A stretch of DNA of 20,667 bases, from NCBI GenBank assembly GCA_030587605.1, contig JAUQYT010000176.1, positions 1-20,667 on the forward strand, read 5' to 3'. The stretch is from Candidatus Njordarchaeum guaymasense. Lineage in GTDB: Archaea; Asgardarchaeota; Njordarchaeia; Njordarchaeales; Njordarchaeaceae. Position numbers and translations under genes: made by a program. Positions 14,477 to 20,667 of the stretch are shown here, in pieces. How positions within the stretch are numbered: the first letter of the stretch is position 1; each line of letters begins with the position of its first letter. The notes beneath the pieces were generated by a model that was not told the origin of the DNA, did no database searches, and saw nothing but the letters and a program-made list of their open reading frames with translations.

Positions 14477-14911
14477 ATGGGGAAAGGATCAATTGAGGTC
14501 AAACCAACCAGGGTGATAGTGGCTAGACTCGACCCAGGTAAGGATCTGATTGCCGGCATAAGGAAGGCAGCTGAGCGCCACGGAGTCAAGAGTGGATCCT
14601 TTAGTGCCGTTGGCGTACTTGGTCCCGCGAGAGTGGGGTACTTTGACAAAGCAGCCAAAAGTTACAGACCAATTGAGTTCAAGAACTGGGTTGAACTCGT
14701 TTCATGCAATGGGCTCATCACTCAGAAAAACGGGAAAACAGACGTTCATGCGCACATGGTTGTAGCTGACGAGGATGGGAACGCTCATGGAGGACATGCG
14801 CTGGATGGCTGCAGGGTAAACTTGACGTGCGAGTTGGTAATCTACGAATTTGACAGGGTAATCAATCGAAAGCCAGTCCCGAGAACAAACAGGTATGTGT
14901 TGGACCTCTGA
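14477..14911 (+). CDS. PPC/DUF296 domain protein
   Basis: 144 residues, the length of a stand-alone PPC (plants and prokaryotes conserved, DUF296) domain. The N-terminal R-V-I-V-A-R-L-D-P-G-x-D-L motif and G-S-F-S-A-V-G-V-L-G-P-A are typical. So are the putative metal ligands in D-V-H91-A-H93-M-V-V-A and A-H104-G-G-H107-A-L. Archaeal and bacterial members form trimers and bind a metal ion; their activity is not established, while plant homologues are fused to AT-hook DNA-binding segments, absent here. ATG 14477 is chosen because GGTGGGAAGAGG lies just upstream. The in-frame ATG-like start at 14426 would add a tail that does not resemble the family and has no ribosome binding site. It converges on the DUF362 gene. 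Confidence 0.92.
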   Translation: MGKGSIEVKPTRVIVARLDPGKDLIAGIRKAAERHGVKSGSFSAVGVLGPARVGYFDKAAKSYRPIEFKNWVELVSCNGLITQKNGKTDVHAHMVVADEDGNAHGGHALDGCRVNLTCELVIYEFDRVINRKPVPRTNRYVLDL

Positions 14912-14949
14912 TGTGTAGAAACCATCTCTCATGAGATGAATCTTGTTCT

Positions 14950-15864
14950 CTAAGTGCGGTAGAGTTCCTGCTCAATTGCCTCGGTGGCTTCCTTGCTTAC
15001 TTCGTCAATTGGGATCAGTTGGATCTGCTGAGCGGATCTGGCGCCAATACCCAGTTCAGCCGCTCCTGCAATCTGTTCATTTTCGAATATCTTTCCTTTT
15101 GATACTTGAGGCGTTGTTCCATAGGTCCTAAGGACGGCTATTCCAACAGCGTCTATGGCGACTCGGTCTGTTCCCGCCATGAGCAGGCCTGGCTCTACTG
15201 TTTTGCCTTGGTCGGGTCCCTCCGTTGTGAAGGCCGTTATCCCGTCCATTATGATCAGGTCAGGTTTGTAGGCTAAGTTGACCTCAGCTATCATGATGCG
15301 TTGGTACTTTGAGGTGTGCAGTTCTGTCATGTAGTCGTAGTTATCTTTTGGGTCAAACTTGGCTACCATCCCGACTGAATTCTTTAGAGACATCGTTATC
15401 CGTCCGCCGAACCGGTGAGTTTTCAAGCAGCATGTTTGTATGATCTTTCCAGCTTCAAGGAACAGTTTTGCGAATAGGAAGCCTCTCTTCCAGTGACCAT
15501 TCTCTGGCCGAATTTTCTTCCAGCCTTCTTCACCTACGTCGTCCAATACAACTACCTCAAAGCCGAGCTTCCTAGCTAGATTGAAGACACCTCGGTTTTC
15601 GAGAACTTCTTTTGTTTCGCCCATCCCGCTTCTCTCAGCTAATACTATGCTACGTGCCTTGGCTTCGTTTTTGATGAACTTGACTATTGAGGAGAGTGTA
15701 TCTATGTGAGTTGAAGCTGGGAACTCGTCTGCGCTATTGTAGTTTGCTTTCAGAGCAACTTTCTTACCCCCGTAGTCGGATGGAGACGTAACCTTATTAA
15801 TCAGGGATTTGATTGCACCAGCTCTGTCAGCCGTCTTCGCGATGAATACTTTCGTATATGAAAT
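14950..15864 (-). CDS. DUF362 protein with unresolved 5' end (no ordinary start codon)
   Basis: The frame is open and clearly coding from about 15864 to the stop at 14950, giving about 304 residues. DUF362 features are L-K-A-N-Y-N near the N-terminus, A-E-R-S-G-M-G, T-C-C-L-K-T-H with S-L-K-N-S-V-G, and M-D-G-I-T-A-F-T-T-E-G-P followed by A-G-T-D-R-V-A-I-D-A-V-G. No ATG, GTG or TTG occurs in frame before ATG 15624, and starting there would remove about 80 conserved-looking residues. ATT 15864 has GGGAGG 9 bases upstream. Alternatively, adding one A to the AAAA run (15866-15869) would join it to an ATG at 15881. DUF362 proteins are often found with or fused to ferredoxin-like domains; the activity is unknown. 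No ferredoxin domain is present here. A TATA box lies just upstream. Confidence 0.82.
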   Translation of the reverse strand: MSYTKVFIAKTADRAGAIKSLINKVTSPSDYGGKKVALKANYNSADEFPASTHIDTLSSIVKFIKNEAKARSIVLAERSGMGETKEVLENRGVFNLARKLGFEVVVLDDVGEEGWKKIRPENGHWKRGFLFAKLFLEAGKIIQTCCLKTHRFGGRITMSLKNSVGMVAKFDPKDNYDYMTELHTSKYQRIMIAEVNLAYKPDLIIMDGITAFTTEGPDQGKTVEPGLLMAGTDRVAIDAVGIAVLRTYGTTPQVSKGKIFENEQIAGAAELGIGARSAQQIQLIPIDEVSKEATEAIEQELYRT

Positions 15865-15897
15865 CTTTTCTCGCCTCCCATGATCATTGTTCTTGTC

Positions 15898-15911
15898 GTC
15901 TATATTTATTG
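15898..15911 (-). promoter_or_regulatory. TATA box for the DUF362 gene
   Basis: The minus strand reads AATAAATATAGACG. Its centre near 15906 predicts a transcript start at about 15880, right at the out-of-frame ATG (15881) and 16 bases before the ATT candidate. The position supports a real 5' end near 15864-15881 rather than at 15624. Confidence 0.5.
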
Positions 15912-15996
15912 ATTGTCAGCACATTAATGAATGAGAGTATGAAGATCTTGTGTCTATCACTTTAACCAAACAGCCTGTATAGGAAGTAGATAGCTA

Positions 15997-16006
15997 AGAT
16001 TTATCT
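15997..16006 (+). promoter_or_regulatory. TATA box for the glycosyltransferase gene
   Basis: AGATTTATCTT is centred about 26 bp before the TTG at 16028, so transcription may begin on or next to the start codon (leaderless). Confidence 0.4.
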
Positions 16007-16027
16007 TAATAGAACGAGAACTATCAT

Positions 16028-16801
16028 TTGAAGGCGAACTTAGTGACTGAGAAGCTAGACGTTGTTATTCCAACCAAGGGAGAATGGACGCTTCCTTACT
16101 GCACCCGATCGGCTAGGCATAGCATTCCGATAAGGAATCTGATACTAGTTGTACCAAGTTTCTTCAAAGAGGAAGCCGAGAAATATGGTGCGACAGTCGT
16201 GGTCTTCGACGAGAAGAATGTTGGCAAGGCAAGAAATGAAGGCTTAAAACTAGTAGAAACTCCGATTTATGTGAGCATAGATGCGGACGTCCAGGTTACT
16301 CCCGAGTGGTTCAAGTGGTGCTGGCAGACCATACAGCAACCGGATGTCGCCGCGTGTCAAGGCTACGCCAAGACACAGGCAAAATACTACGTACCAATTC
16401 AAATGGAGTACATCAGACAGGGAGGGAAGTACGGGGAAGGCTTCTGTTGCCTCGGCAATACGCTTTTAAAAACGGAAATCGTAAGAAAAGTGGGAATGCC
16501 ACTGATTCCCGTGGAGGAAGACTGGGAACTTAGACTTAGAATAGAGAAAGCTGGTTACAAGTGGATCAGCAATCTGGATATTGCGTGCCCGCACCTAAAG
16601 ACTGATCTAGATGTTTGGAAGCACGCAGTATGGTGGGGCAAGATGGGCGGAGGTGTTGATATCGCTCGAAGTTTCGCAAGGATTCCCTACTACCTCACTT
16701 TCGGAATGCGTAGTAGACCAGCCGGGCAGAATTTGTTCTTGATAGGACAGAACTTGTCACTTCTCTACGGAAGGTTTCTCAAGATCATGAGAGGCCGATA
16801 G
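16028..16801 (+). CDS. Family 2 (GT-A fold) glycosyltransferase
   Basis: A 257-residue soluble glycosyltransferase. The nucleotide-sugar fold starts with L-D-V-V-I-P-T-K-G. The metal-binding D-x-D is in S-I-D85-A-D87-V. The acceptor-side E-E-D-W (163-166), with R-L-R-I-E-K-A-G, supplies the probable catalytic base. G-E-G-F-C-C-L-G-N-T-L at 136-146 is the usual pre-catalytic strand. H189 could be a further metal ligand. No membrane helix is seen, so it works in the cytoplasm or at the inner face, adding a sugar to a lipid, glycan or protein acceptor that cannot be named. TTG 16028 lacks a ribosome binding site but is well placed for leaderless transcription; GTG 16043, with GAAGG 8 bases upstream, is the alternative. 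It is divergent from the DUF362 gene. Confidence 0.9.
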   Translation: MKANLVTEKLDVVIPTKGEWTLPYCTRSARHSIPIRNLILVVPSFFKEEAEKYGATVVVFDEKNVGKARNEGLKLVETPIYVSIDADVQVTPEWFKWCWQTIQQPDVAACQGYAKTQAKYYVPIQMEYIRQGGKYGEGFCCLGNTLLKTEIVRKVGMPLIPVEEDWELRLRIEKAGYKWISNLDIACPHLKTDLDVWKHAVWWGKMGGGVDIARSFARIPYYLTFGMRSRPAGQNLFLIGQNLSLLYGRFLKIMRGR

Positions 16802-16838
16802 TCTTTCAAAGCTCTGCAAAAACAAGCTAGCATAGCAC

Positions 16839-16853
16839 GGTTGAGCTTCAACC
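16839..16853. terminator. Short hairpin at a convergent gene junction
   Basis: GGTTGA and TCAACC form a perfect 6-bp stem with a 3-base loop, overlapping the stop codon of the minus-strand DsbA-like gene. It could help 3'-end formation for both convergent genes, but no strong T run follows on either strand. Confidence 0.3.
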
Positions 16854-17480
16854 CGACGATTTTGTGCGGGGCTGATAACCCGAGTTCACACTTCTTGAAG
16901 ACCTTGCTATTGTTCTGATGAATCCTTCAATGTGCTTGACTGAGACGTTGCCCACAATCTTCTTGTCATTATAGACGTAGGTTGGGGCCAGTTCCACGTT
17001 ATCATTACTTGCCTCGGTCTCTGAGTCTCGGAGTTTGGCTTCGTATTTTTCCTTTCCGCTGACGAGACACGACTTGAAGTCTTTTGCATCTAGACCTATT
17101 CGTCCCACGATGCCTGAGAGTACCTCCAGTTTCCCTATGTTCTCGTCATCCTCCCATAGCGCGCCAAAGACCGCACTATGGTACTCCTTTAGCTTTCCAT
17201 TTTCCTCCGCATAGAAGAATCCAAGTAAAGCTAGGTGGGAGTTAGGTTGGATCAATGGAACACGCATCCACAGCCCTACTTCCCCAGCCAATTTGGTGAG
17301 GTTAGGACTTACTGAGTCAAACTCAAGTGTGATTCCTTCAGGCGGAGCTTCTGGAAGAATCTCCCACGGTTTCCAGTCGAAGGTGATCTCTGGGTACTTG
17401 ACATCGAACCTGTGAACCTGTTGGCTCGCTATCCAGCAGTAAGGACAAGCATAATCAAAGTAGATCTTTACTTGCGCCAA
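16848..17480 (-). CDS. DsbA family (FrnE-like) thioredoxin-fold protein
   Basis: About 210 residues from TTG 17480. The first strand, V-K-I-Y-F-D-Y, leads straight into C-P-Y-C-W, the redox or redox-like motif of the DsbA/FrnE/2-hydroxychromene-2-carboxylate isomerase group. An all-helical insert fills the middle, and the cis-proline loop A-P-T-Y-V-Y-N lies near the C-terminus, followed by K-K-I-V-G. There is no signal peptide, so a cytoplasmic FrnE-type oxidoreductase is likelier than an exported disulphide catalyst. An in-frame ATG at 17543 would add 21 basic residues unlike the family, and no ribosome binding site supports it, so TTG 17480 is preferred with moderate confidence. It ends in a disordered Ser/Arg tail. 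It converges on the glycosyltransferase gene. Confidence 0.87.
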   Translation of the reverse strand: MAQVKIYFDYACPYCWIASQQVHRFDVKYPEITFDWKPWEILPEAPPEGITLEFDSVSPNLTKLAGEVGLWMRVPLIQPNSHLALLGFFYAEENGKLKEYHSAVFGALWEDDENIGKLEVLSGIVGRIGLDAKDFKSCLVSGKEKYEAKLRDSETEASNDNVELAPTYVYNDKKIVGNVSVKHIEGFIRTIARSSRSVNSGYQPRTKSSG

Positions 17481-17634
17481 GCTGCAGGCACGCCCCCGTA
17501 TTGCCTTGTTACGTTTCAATGAAATGTGCGCATAATTCTGCATGAGCGCGCGCTATCGTTATTGGCATTGATACTCATTTGAATTAACGTATCGTCATGA
17601 GGTACCTATTAAGGAAGATAGATCAAATGTAGAG

Positions 17635-17644
17635 TTTAAATAAT
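17635..17644 (+). promoter_or_regulatory. Probable TATA box for the GH1 gene
   Basis: TTTAAATAAT after a GAG would start a transcript near 17667, giving a leader of about 48 bases. A second candidate, TATTTTATC at 17668-17676, would start it near 17699. Confidence 0.35.
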
Positions 17645-17714
17645 ATGGGTCACTAGAGCTGTCAACTATTTTATCTTGAGACGCACATATGATGATTAGA
17701 CGGTGATACGAATC

Positions 17715-18956
17715 ATGAGTAGGAATGATGATTTCTATCTCTTTCCCACAGGGTTTCTGTGGGGTTCCTGCGTATGTGACTACCAGGCTTTCGGCGGCGC
17801 TGAATGTGATCTCCCAGTCCGGTGGACAGCTAGGCATATAGATCACTATGCTGAGGATTTCGAGTTGATATCAAAGAAGCTACATCACAATGCATTCCGA
17901 ACATCCATTGAGTGGGCTAGGATCGAGCCGAAAGAGGGAAAGATAAACTGGGACGCAATCAACTTTTACGACAAGTACTTCTTGTCTCTGAGGGAGACTG
18001 GCGTCAAGACTTTTGTGACACTCCACCATTTTACAAACCCAAGATGGATATACGAATATGGCGGATGGCTTTCTAGGAAAGTGGTGAAAAAGTTTTCCCA
18101 GTACCTCGAACTTGTCAGCAAGGAACTTGGAGATTACATTGACTACTGCGTAGTTATCAATGAACCGGGGGGCTTTGCCCTAAATGCATACCTCACAGAG
18201 TCGAGTCCCGACAAAGGTATGCCACCAGCTCATAACGACATTGGGGAAATGCTAACCTGTCTAGGAAATTTGACTGATGCCATTCTTGAGGGATGCGATA
18301 CACTACACAAGAACAGCAAAGCTAAGGTTGGGTTCTCGAATTACTGCGCGATCTTTGTGCCCCTCGACCCTAGGAACAAGTCTCACCAGCAGTCTGTTGA
18401 CTTGGCGAATCAAGTTTTGAACTACCAAGTTCCCGATGCCACCAAGAAGAAGGTTGACTATATGGGGATCGACTTCTACTGGAAATTCTTTTTGCGCGAA
18501 AACAACAAAACCGCTAGAACTGAGGTTTATCCACAAGGAACCAGGGAACTAGCAAGAGACTTCTACAAGCGCTACCGGTTACCCGTAGCGATGATTGAGA
18601 GTGGTTTTCCGACTCGAGATGACGATGAGAAGATAAAGTTCATGGTCGAAAATCTGAAGGAACTACATGATGCGATTAATGAAGATAAGGTAAACGTGAT
18701 AGGATATAACTGGTGGTGTGCGGTTCATAGCTACGAATGGTTTTATGGATTCAAGCCTTTCTTTGCACTCATTGATGTTGAAGGAGAAGAGAAAGATGTA
18801 GGAGGATACGAAGACTTAGTCGGCTCTCTGAAAAGGAGGATAACCAAAGCTGGAGAATACTATGGTAGCATCTGTAAGAACAATGGCTTCCAAGCTAGTG
18901 ACTACAGAAAGTACCATGCAATGAAAAAGCCATTCAAGGAATGGCAAAAATTCTGA
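17715..18956 (+). CDS. Short, diverged glycoside hydrolase family 1 enzyme (beta-glycosidase-like)
   Basis: 413 residues, shorter than typical GH1 beta-glycosidases (about 440-490). Family landmarks in order are F-P-x-G-F-L-W-G-S with Y-Q, R-T-S-I-E-W-A-R-I-E-P, L-H-H-F-T-N-P-R-W, the acid/base motif I-N-E150-P, D-Y-M-G-I-D-F-Y, the nucleophile region I-E295-S-G, and the C-terminal G-Y-N-W-W with S-Y-E-W. The usual T-E-N-G is I-E-S-G here, and the Glu following Y-Q in the sugar-binding site is replaced (Y-Q-A-F). Both catalytic Glu are kept, so hydrolysis or transglycosylation is likely, but the sugar preference may differ. No signal peptide is seen, so it is cytoplasmic. ATG 17715 has GGTGAT 7 bases upstream; GTG 17703 is rejected because it lies in that site. 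Confidence 0.93.
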   Translation: MSRNDDFYLFPTGFLWGSCVCDYQAFGGAECDLPVRWTARHIDHYAEDFELISKKLHHNAFRTSIEWARIEPKEGKINWDAINFYDKYFLSLRETGVKTFVTLHHFTNPRWIYEYGGWLSRKVVKKFSQYLELVSKELGDYIDYCVVINEPGGFALNAYLTESSPDKGMPPAHNDIGEMLTCLGNLTDAILEGCDTLHKNSKAKVGFSNYCAIFVPLDPRNKSHQQSVDLANQVLNYQVPDATKKKVDYMGIDFYWKFFLRENNKTARTEVYPQGTRELARDFYKRYRLPVAMIESGFPTRDDDEKIKFMVENLKELHDAINEDKVNVIGYNWWCAVHSYEWFYGFKPFFALIDVEGEEKDVGGYEDLVGSLKRRITKAGEYYGSICKNNGFQASDYRKYHAMKKPFKEWQKF

Positions 18957-19082
18957 TAAATTTTGCTGACCACGATCCAAAGACGAAAACTGGCAATCAA
19001 TGTTCAGATCTTTGCAGTATTCCTTGACATCCTCACATTTGTCTACTTGTCGCGTCTCTTTTTCAAGTTGTCTCTTGACCAT
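18816..19082 (-). CDS. Doubtful ORF after the phosphoesterase, overlapping the GH1 3' end
   Basis: The ATG directly follows the TAG stop of the phosphoesterase gene (TAG-ATG). The first 42 residues fill the whole gap to the GH1 gene and look protein-like: charged and helical, with C-E-D-V-K-E-Y-C-K-D. The remaining 46 residues overlap the 3' end of GH1 in antisense over 141 bp, which is unusual for real genes, and that part is hydrophobic in the way antisense frames often are. No ribosome binding site of its own is seen. It may be a small third gene of the hydrolase operon, a decayed gene, or chance. Confidence 0.25.
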   Translation of the reverse strand: MVKRQLEKETRQVDKCEDVKEYCKDLNIDCQFSSLDRGQQNLSEFLPFLEWLFHCMVLSVVTSLEAIVLTDATIVFSSFGYPPFQRAD

Positions 19083-19955
19083 CTACTCACATGCTTTTCC
19101 TTTGAATAGCCCAAGCATGGTATCCTTGGTGAGGTTGACTTCCTGTACATCTATTGTACCGTCTTCTGCAATGTCGATTATGTTGAATGAATTCCCAAGT
19201 CGAGCACGCGTTCTTACGCAGGAAAGTGTTCCCGCGTTGACGAATAGCGTATTGTTAATTTTTATCGCCCTTTGTACATGTCTGTGTCCCATCAGTACGA
19301 GCTGAACATTTTTGCGTAGCACAAGTTCAAGCACATCTCCTGCGTCCTCCAACACGTTTATCTCTCTCCCAGAGTATGGAACAGGGACTACATGATGGTG
19401 AAATGCTACGATCTTGAATACGTCGCTAGGCAATTCCTTTATTTTTGCTGCAAGGAAATCTTGTCTTCTTCGTCCCAGTCTCCCTTCATCTCTATCTGGT
19501 TCGGGGCTGTTCATTATGTAGATTGCCTTATCCCCTTCTCTAGCTTCAAAATCCGGCACAGGGAGGAGCTCCTTAAACAGTTCTTGACCATAGTTCCTTT
19601 CGTCATGATTCCCAGGAGCAAAGTAAGTCTTTGGAAGTTGCTCAACTCGCTTCATGGCTAACTCATAATCTTCAAGAATGCCCCAATCAGTCAAGTCTCC
19701 AGTGTGAATCAAGAATTGAGGCTCAGGGTCAAGCTTATCGATCTCCTTAACTGCTTTGTCAAAGAAGCCTGCTTTGAACTGACCCACCGGCGATATATGA
19801 GTATCAGAAATATGGACTACCCTGGTTCTTATGTCGCGCAAGTCTGGACACCACCCGATATTCCACAACATGAACTTTCCGAAAGAGTTTAGTGATAGTG
19901 AATGAGGCACATGTAAATAAGGATGTCTTCCCAAAGAGGATTTGGACTTGCTCAT
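19083..19955 (-). CDS. Calcineurin-like metallophosphoesterase
   Basis: 290 residues with all five metal-site blocks of the family: D51-T-H53, G-D87-L-T-D, G-N116-H117-D-E, H186-H-H188 and G-H224-R-H226. They bind two metal ions and cleave phosphomono- or diesters; the order and spacing resemble CpdA/3',5'-cyclic nucleotide phosphodiesterase-type archaeal proteins, but the substrate is not decided. About 45 residues precede the first block, containing M-L-W-N-I-G-W-C-P-D-L-R, longer than typical. The ATG overlaps the stop of the upstream alpha/beta hydrolase gene (ATGA at 19952-19955), so the two are translationally coupled and co-transcribed. ATG near M29 is an alternative, but the overlap favours 19955. 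It is soluble, without a signal peptide. Confidence 0.94.
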   Translation of the reverse strand: MSKSKSSLGRHPYLHVPHSLSLNSFGKFMLWNIGWCPDLRDIRTRVVHISDTHISPVGQFKAGFFDKAVKEIDKLDPEPQFLIHTGDLTDWGILEDYELAMKRVEQLPKTYFAPGNHDERNYGQELFKELLPVPDFEAREGDKAIYIMNSPEPDRDEGRLGRRRQDFLAAKIKELPSDVFKIVAFHHHVVPVPYSGREINVLEDAGDVLELVLRKNVQLVLMGHRHVQRAIKINNTLFVNAGTLSCVRTRARLGNSFNIIDIAEDGTIDVQEVNLTKDTMLGLFKGKACE

Positions 19956-20590
19956 ATATTCTTCGTCAAAAAGGTTGTTACTATGGAGATTACTGCCTTG
20001 CCCTTACCTGTGTAGAGGTGGTTTGCTCCTTCTATAAGGTGAAGAGCTTTCTCCTTTGAGTTCTCCATTGCCTTGTGTATCTTTTCTGATTCAGAGTACG
20101 GAACCCATTCGTCTGCTGTTCCGTGTACTAGTAGAACGGGGATGCTTATTCTTCGAGCGTAGTCAACTACGTCAAGCTTTGTTTCAGATGGACGGGTTGA
20201 AGGGCTGATCGATACTATGGCCTTGGGCTTCGCCCTCTCAGCCGCCACCAATACAAGGCTTCCCCCGAAGGAGTAGCCGACGAGAGCTATTCGTTCTGGG
20301 TTCACGTTTTGCTGCTTGCGAATGAATCCCACAGCCATCACTATGTCCTCCACCTCTCCTGAGCCACCACCATATACATCTCTGTAGTTGAATCTAAGTG
20401 TTGTGAATCTTTCTTTCGATAACTCGCGTACAAGCTCTGTGAGGAGGTAGAAATCCATGGTTCCCCCAGAATTTGGGTGGGGGGCACACAAGACAACCCC
20501 CGGAAAGTCTCGAGCGCCTCGGTGCATCAACCCATGAAGGTATATTCCGCCTTCACCAAACCGGACCTCCTCCTCAAGTGTCGCATGCAT
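19952..20590 (-). CDS. Alpha/beta hydrolase (dienelactone hydrolase/esterase-like)
   Basis: 212 residues from ATG 20590. The catalytic triad is readable: nucleophile in G-Y-S107-F-G-G-S, acid in V-H-G-T-A-D160-E-W-V-P, and histidine in E-G-A-N-H191-L-Y. The oxyanion segment A-P-H-P-N-S-G-G near residue 36-43 and F-N-Y-R follow the pattern of small bacterial/archaeal alpha/beta hydrolases related to dienelactone hydrolase and palmitoyl-thioesterase-like proteins. The substrate is unknown, probably an ester or thioester. ATG 20590 is supported by GTGAGG 6 bases upstream and a TATA-like element at 20627-20637; an in-frame ATG at 20650 would put the TATA inside the gene. The stop overlaps the phosphoesterase start. 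Confidence 0.92.
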   Translation of the reverse strand: MHATLEEEVRFGEGGIYLHGLMHRGARDFPGVVLCAPHPNSGGTMDFYLLTELVRELSKERFTTLRFNYRDVYGGGSGEVEDIVMAVGFIRKQQNVNPERIALVGYSFGGSLVLVAAERAKPKAIVSISPSTRPSETKLDVVDYARRISIPVLLVHGTADEWVPYSESEKIHKAMENSKEKALHLIEGANHLYTGKGKAVISIVTTFLTKNI

Positions 20591-20626
20591 CTTAATCCTC
20601 ACACCTCCAGAATCAGAGAAGCATTT

Positions 20627-20637
20627 GCATATAGATC
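20627..20637 (-). promoter_or_regulatory. TATA box for the hydrolase-phosphoesterase pair
   Basis: The minus strand reads GATCTATATGC, centred about 40 bp before ATG 20590 and predicting a leader of roughly 15 bases with the GTGAGG site. A second AT-rich stretch at 20655-20663 is possible. Confidence 0.4.
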
Positions 20638-20667
20638 CCAGGAGATCCATTTATGAATATAGCTTCT

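Noticed and set aside
1..20667. CRISPR arrays, insertion sequences, prophage genes
   Set aside because: No regularly spaced repeats, transposase or integrase motifs, or structural phage genes were seen on either strand.

Overview
The window reads as archaeal chromosome, with no sign of phage, insertion sequence, CRISPR array, rRNA or tRNA. The evidence is TATA-type promoter elements about 25-30 bp before predicted transcript starts, a two-domain Sua5, a RecA/KaiC-superfamily protein, a tiny CxxC zinc-ribbon protein and many TTG/GTG starts backed by GGTG-type ribosome binding sites. Gene content (glycyl radical enzyme, UroD-like protein, DUF362, KaiC-like, PPC, FrnE-like DsbA) would fit Bathyarchaeia or a related uncultured Thermoproteota. 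That placement is inference; no marker gene proves it. Genes are densely packed on both strands in short transcription units.

Left part (1-5.3 kb). An MFS transporter (cut by the window edge) lies downstream, on the same strand, of an 801-residue glycyl radical enzyme (GRE) with Cys-x-Glu active-site and glycyl-radical motifs. Divergent from it is a 52-residue zinc-ribbon gene. Its leader folds into a long hairpin that covers its own ribosome binding site, the most striking non-coding structure in the window. RidA and a UroD-superfamily protein follow on the + strand.

Middle part (5.3-14.2 kb). This holds conserved small and membrane proteins, a DMT/EamA transporter, Sua5 (tRNA t6A synthesis), a small HAxxRxxER protein behind two tandem dyads, and a ten-or-so-helix membrane protein whose TATA box sits in a perfect palindrome. 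It also holds an unrecognised 273-residue protein, and a KaiC-like protein that has lost its Walker A lysine and other ATPase residues, followed by a two-helix membrane protein. A flavin reductase-like protein and a four-helix membrane protein complete it.

Right part (14.2-20.7 kb). This holds a PPC/DUF296 protein, a DUF362 protein whose 5' end lacks any ordinary start codon (probably a one-base slip in an A run, or an ATT start), a family 2 glycosyltransferase, a FrnE-like thioredoxin-fold protein and a short GH1 glycosidase. It ends with a translationally coupled alpha/beta hydrolase-metallophosphoesterase pair.

No single large pathway spans the window. The plausible functional units are GRE + MFS, the KaiC-like protein + small membrane protein, and the hydrolase + phosphoesterase pair.
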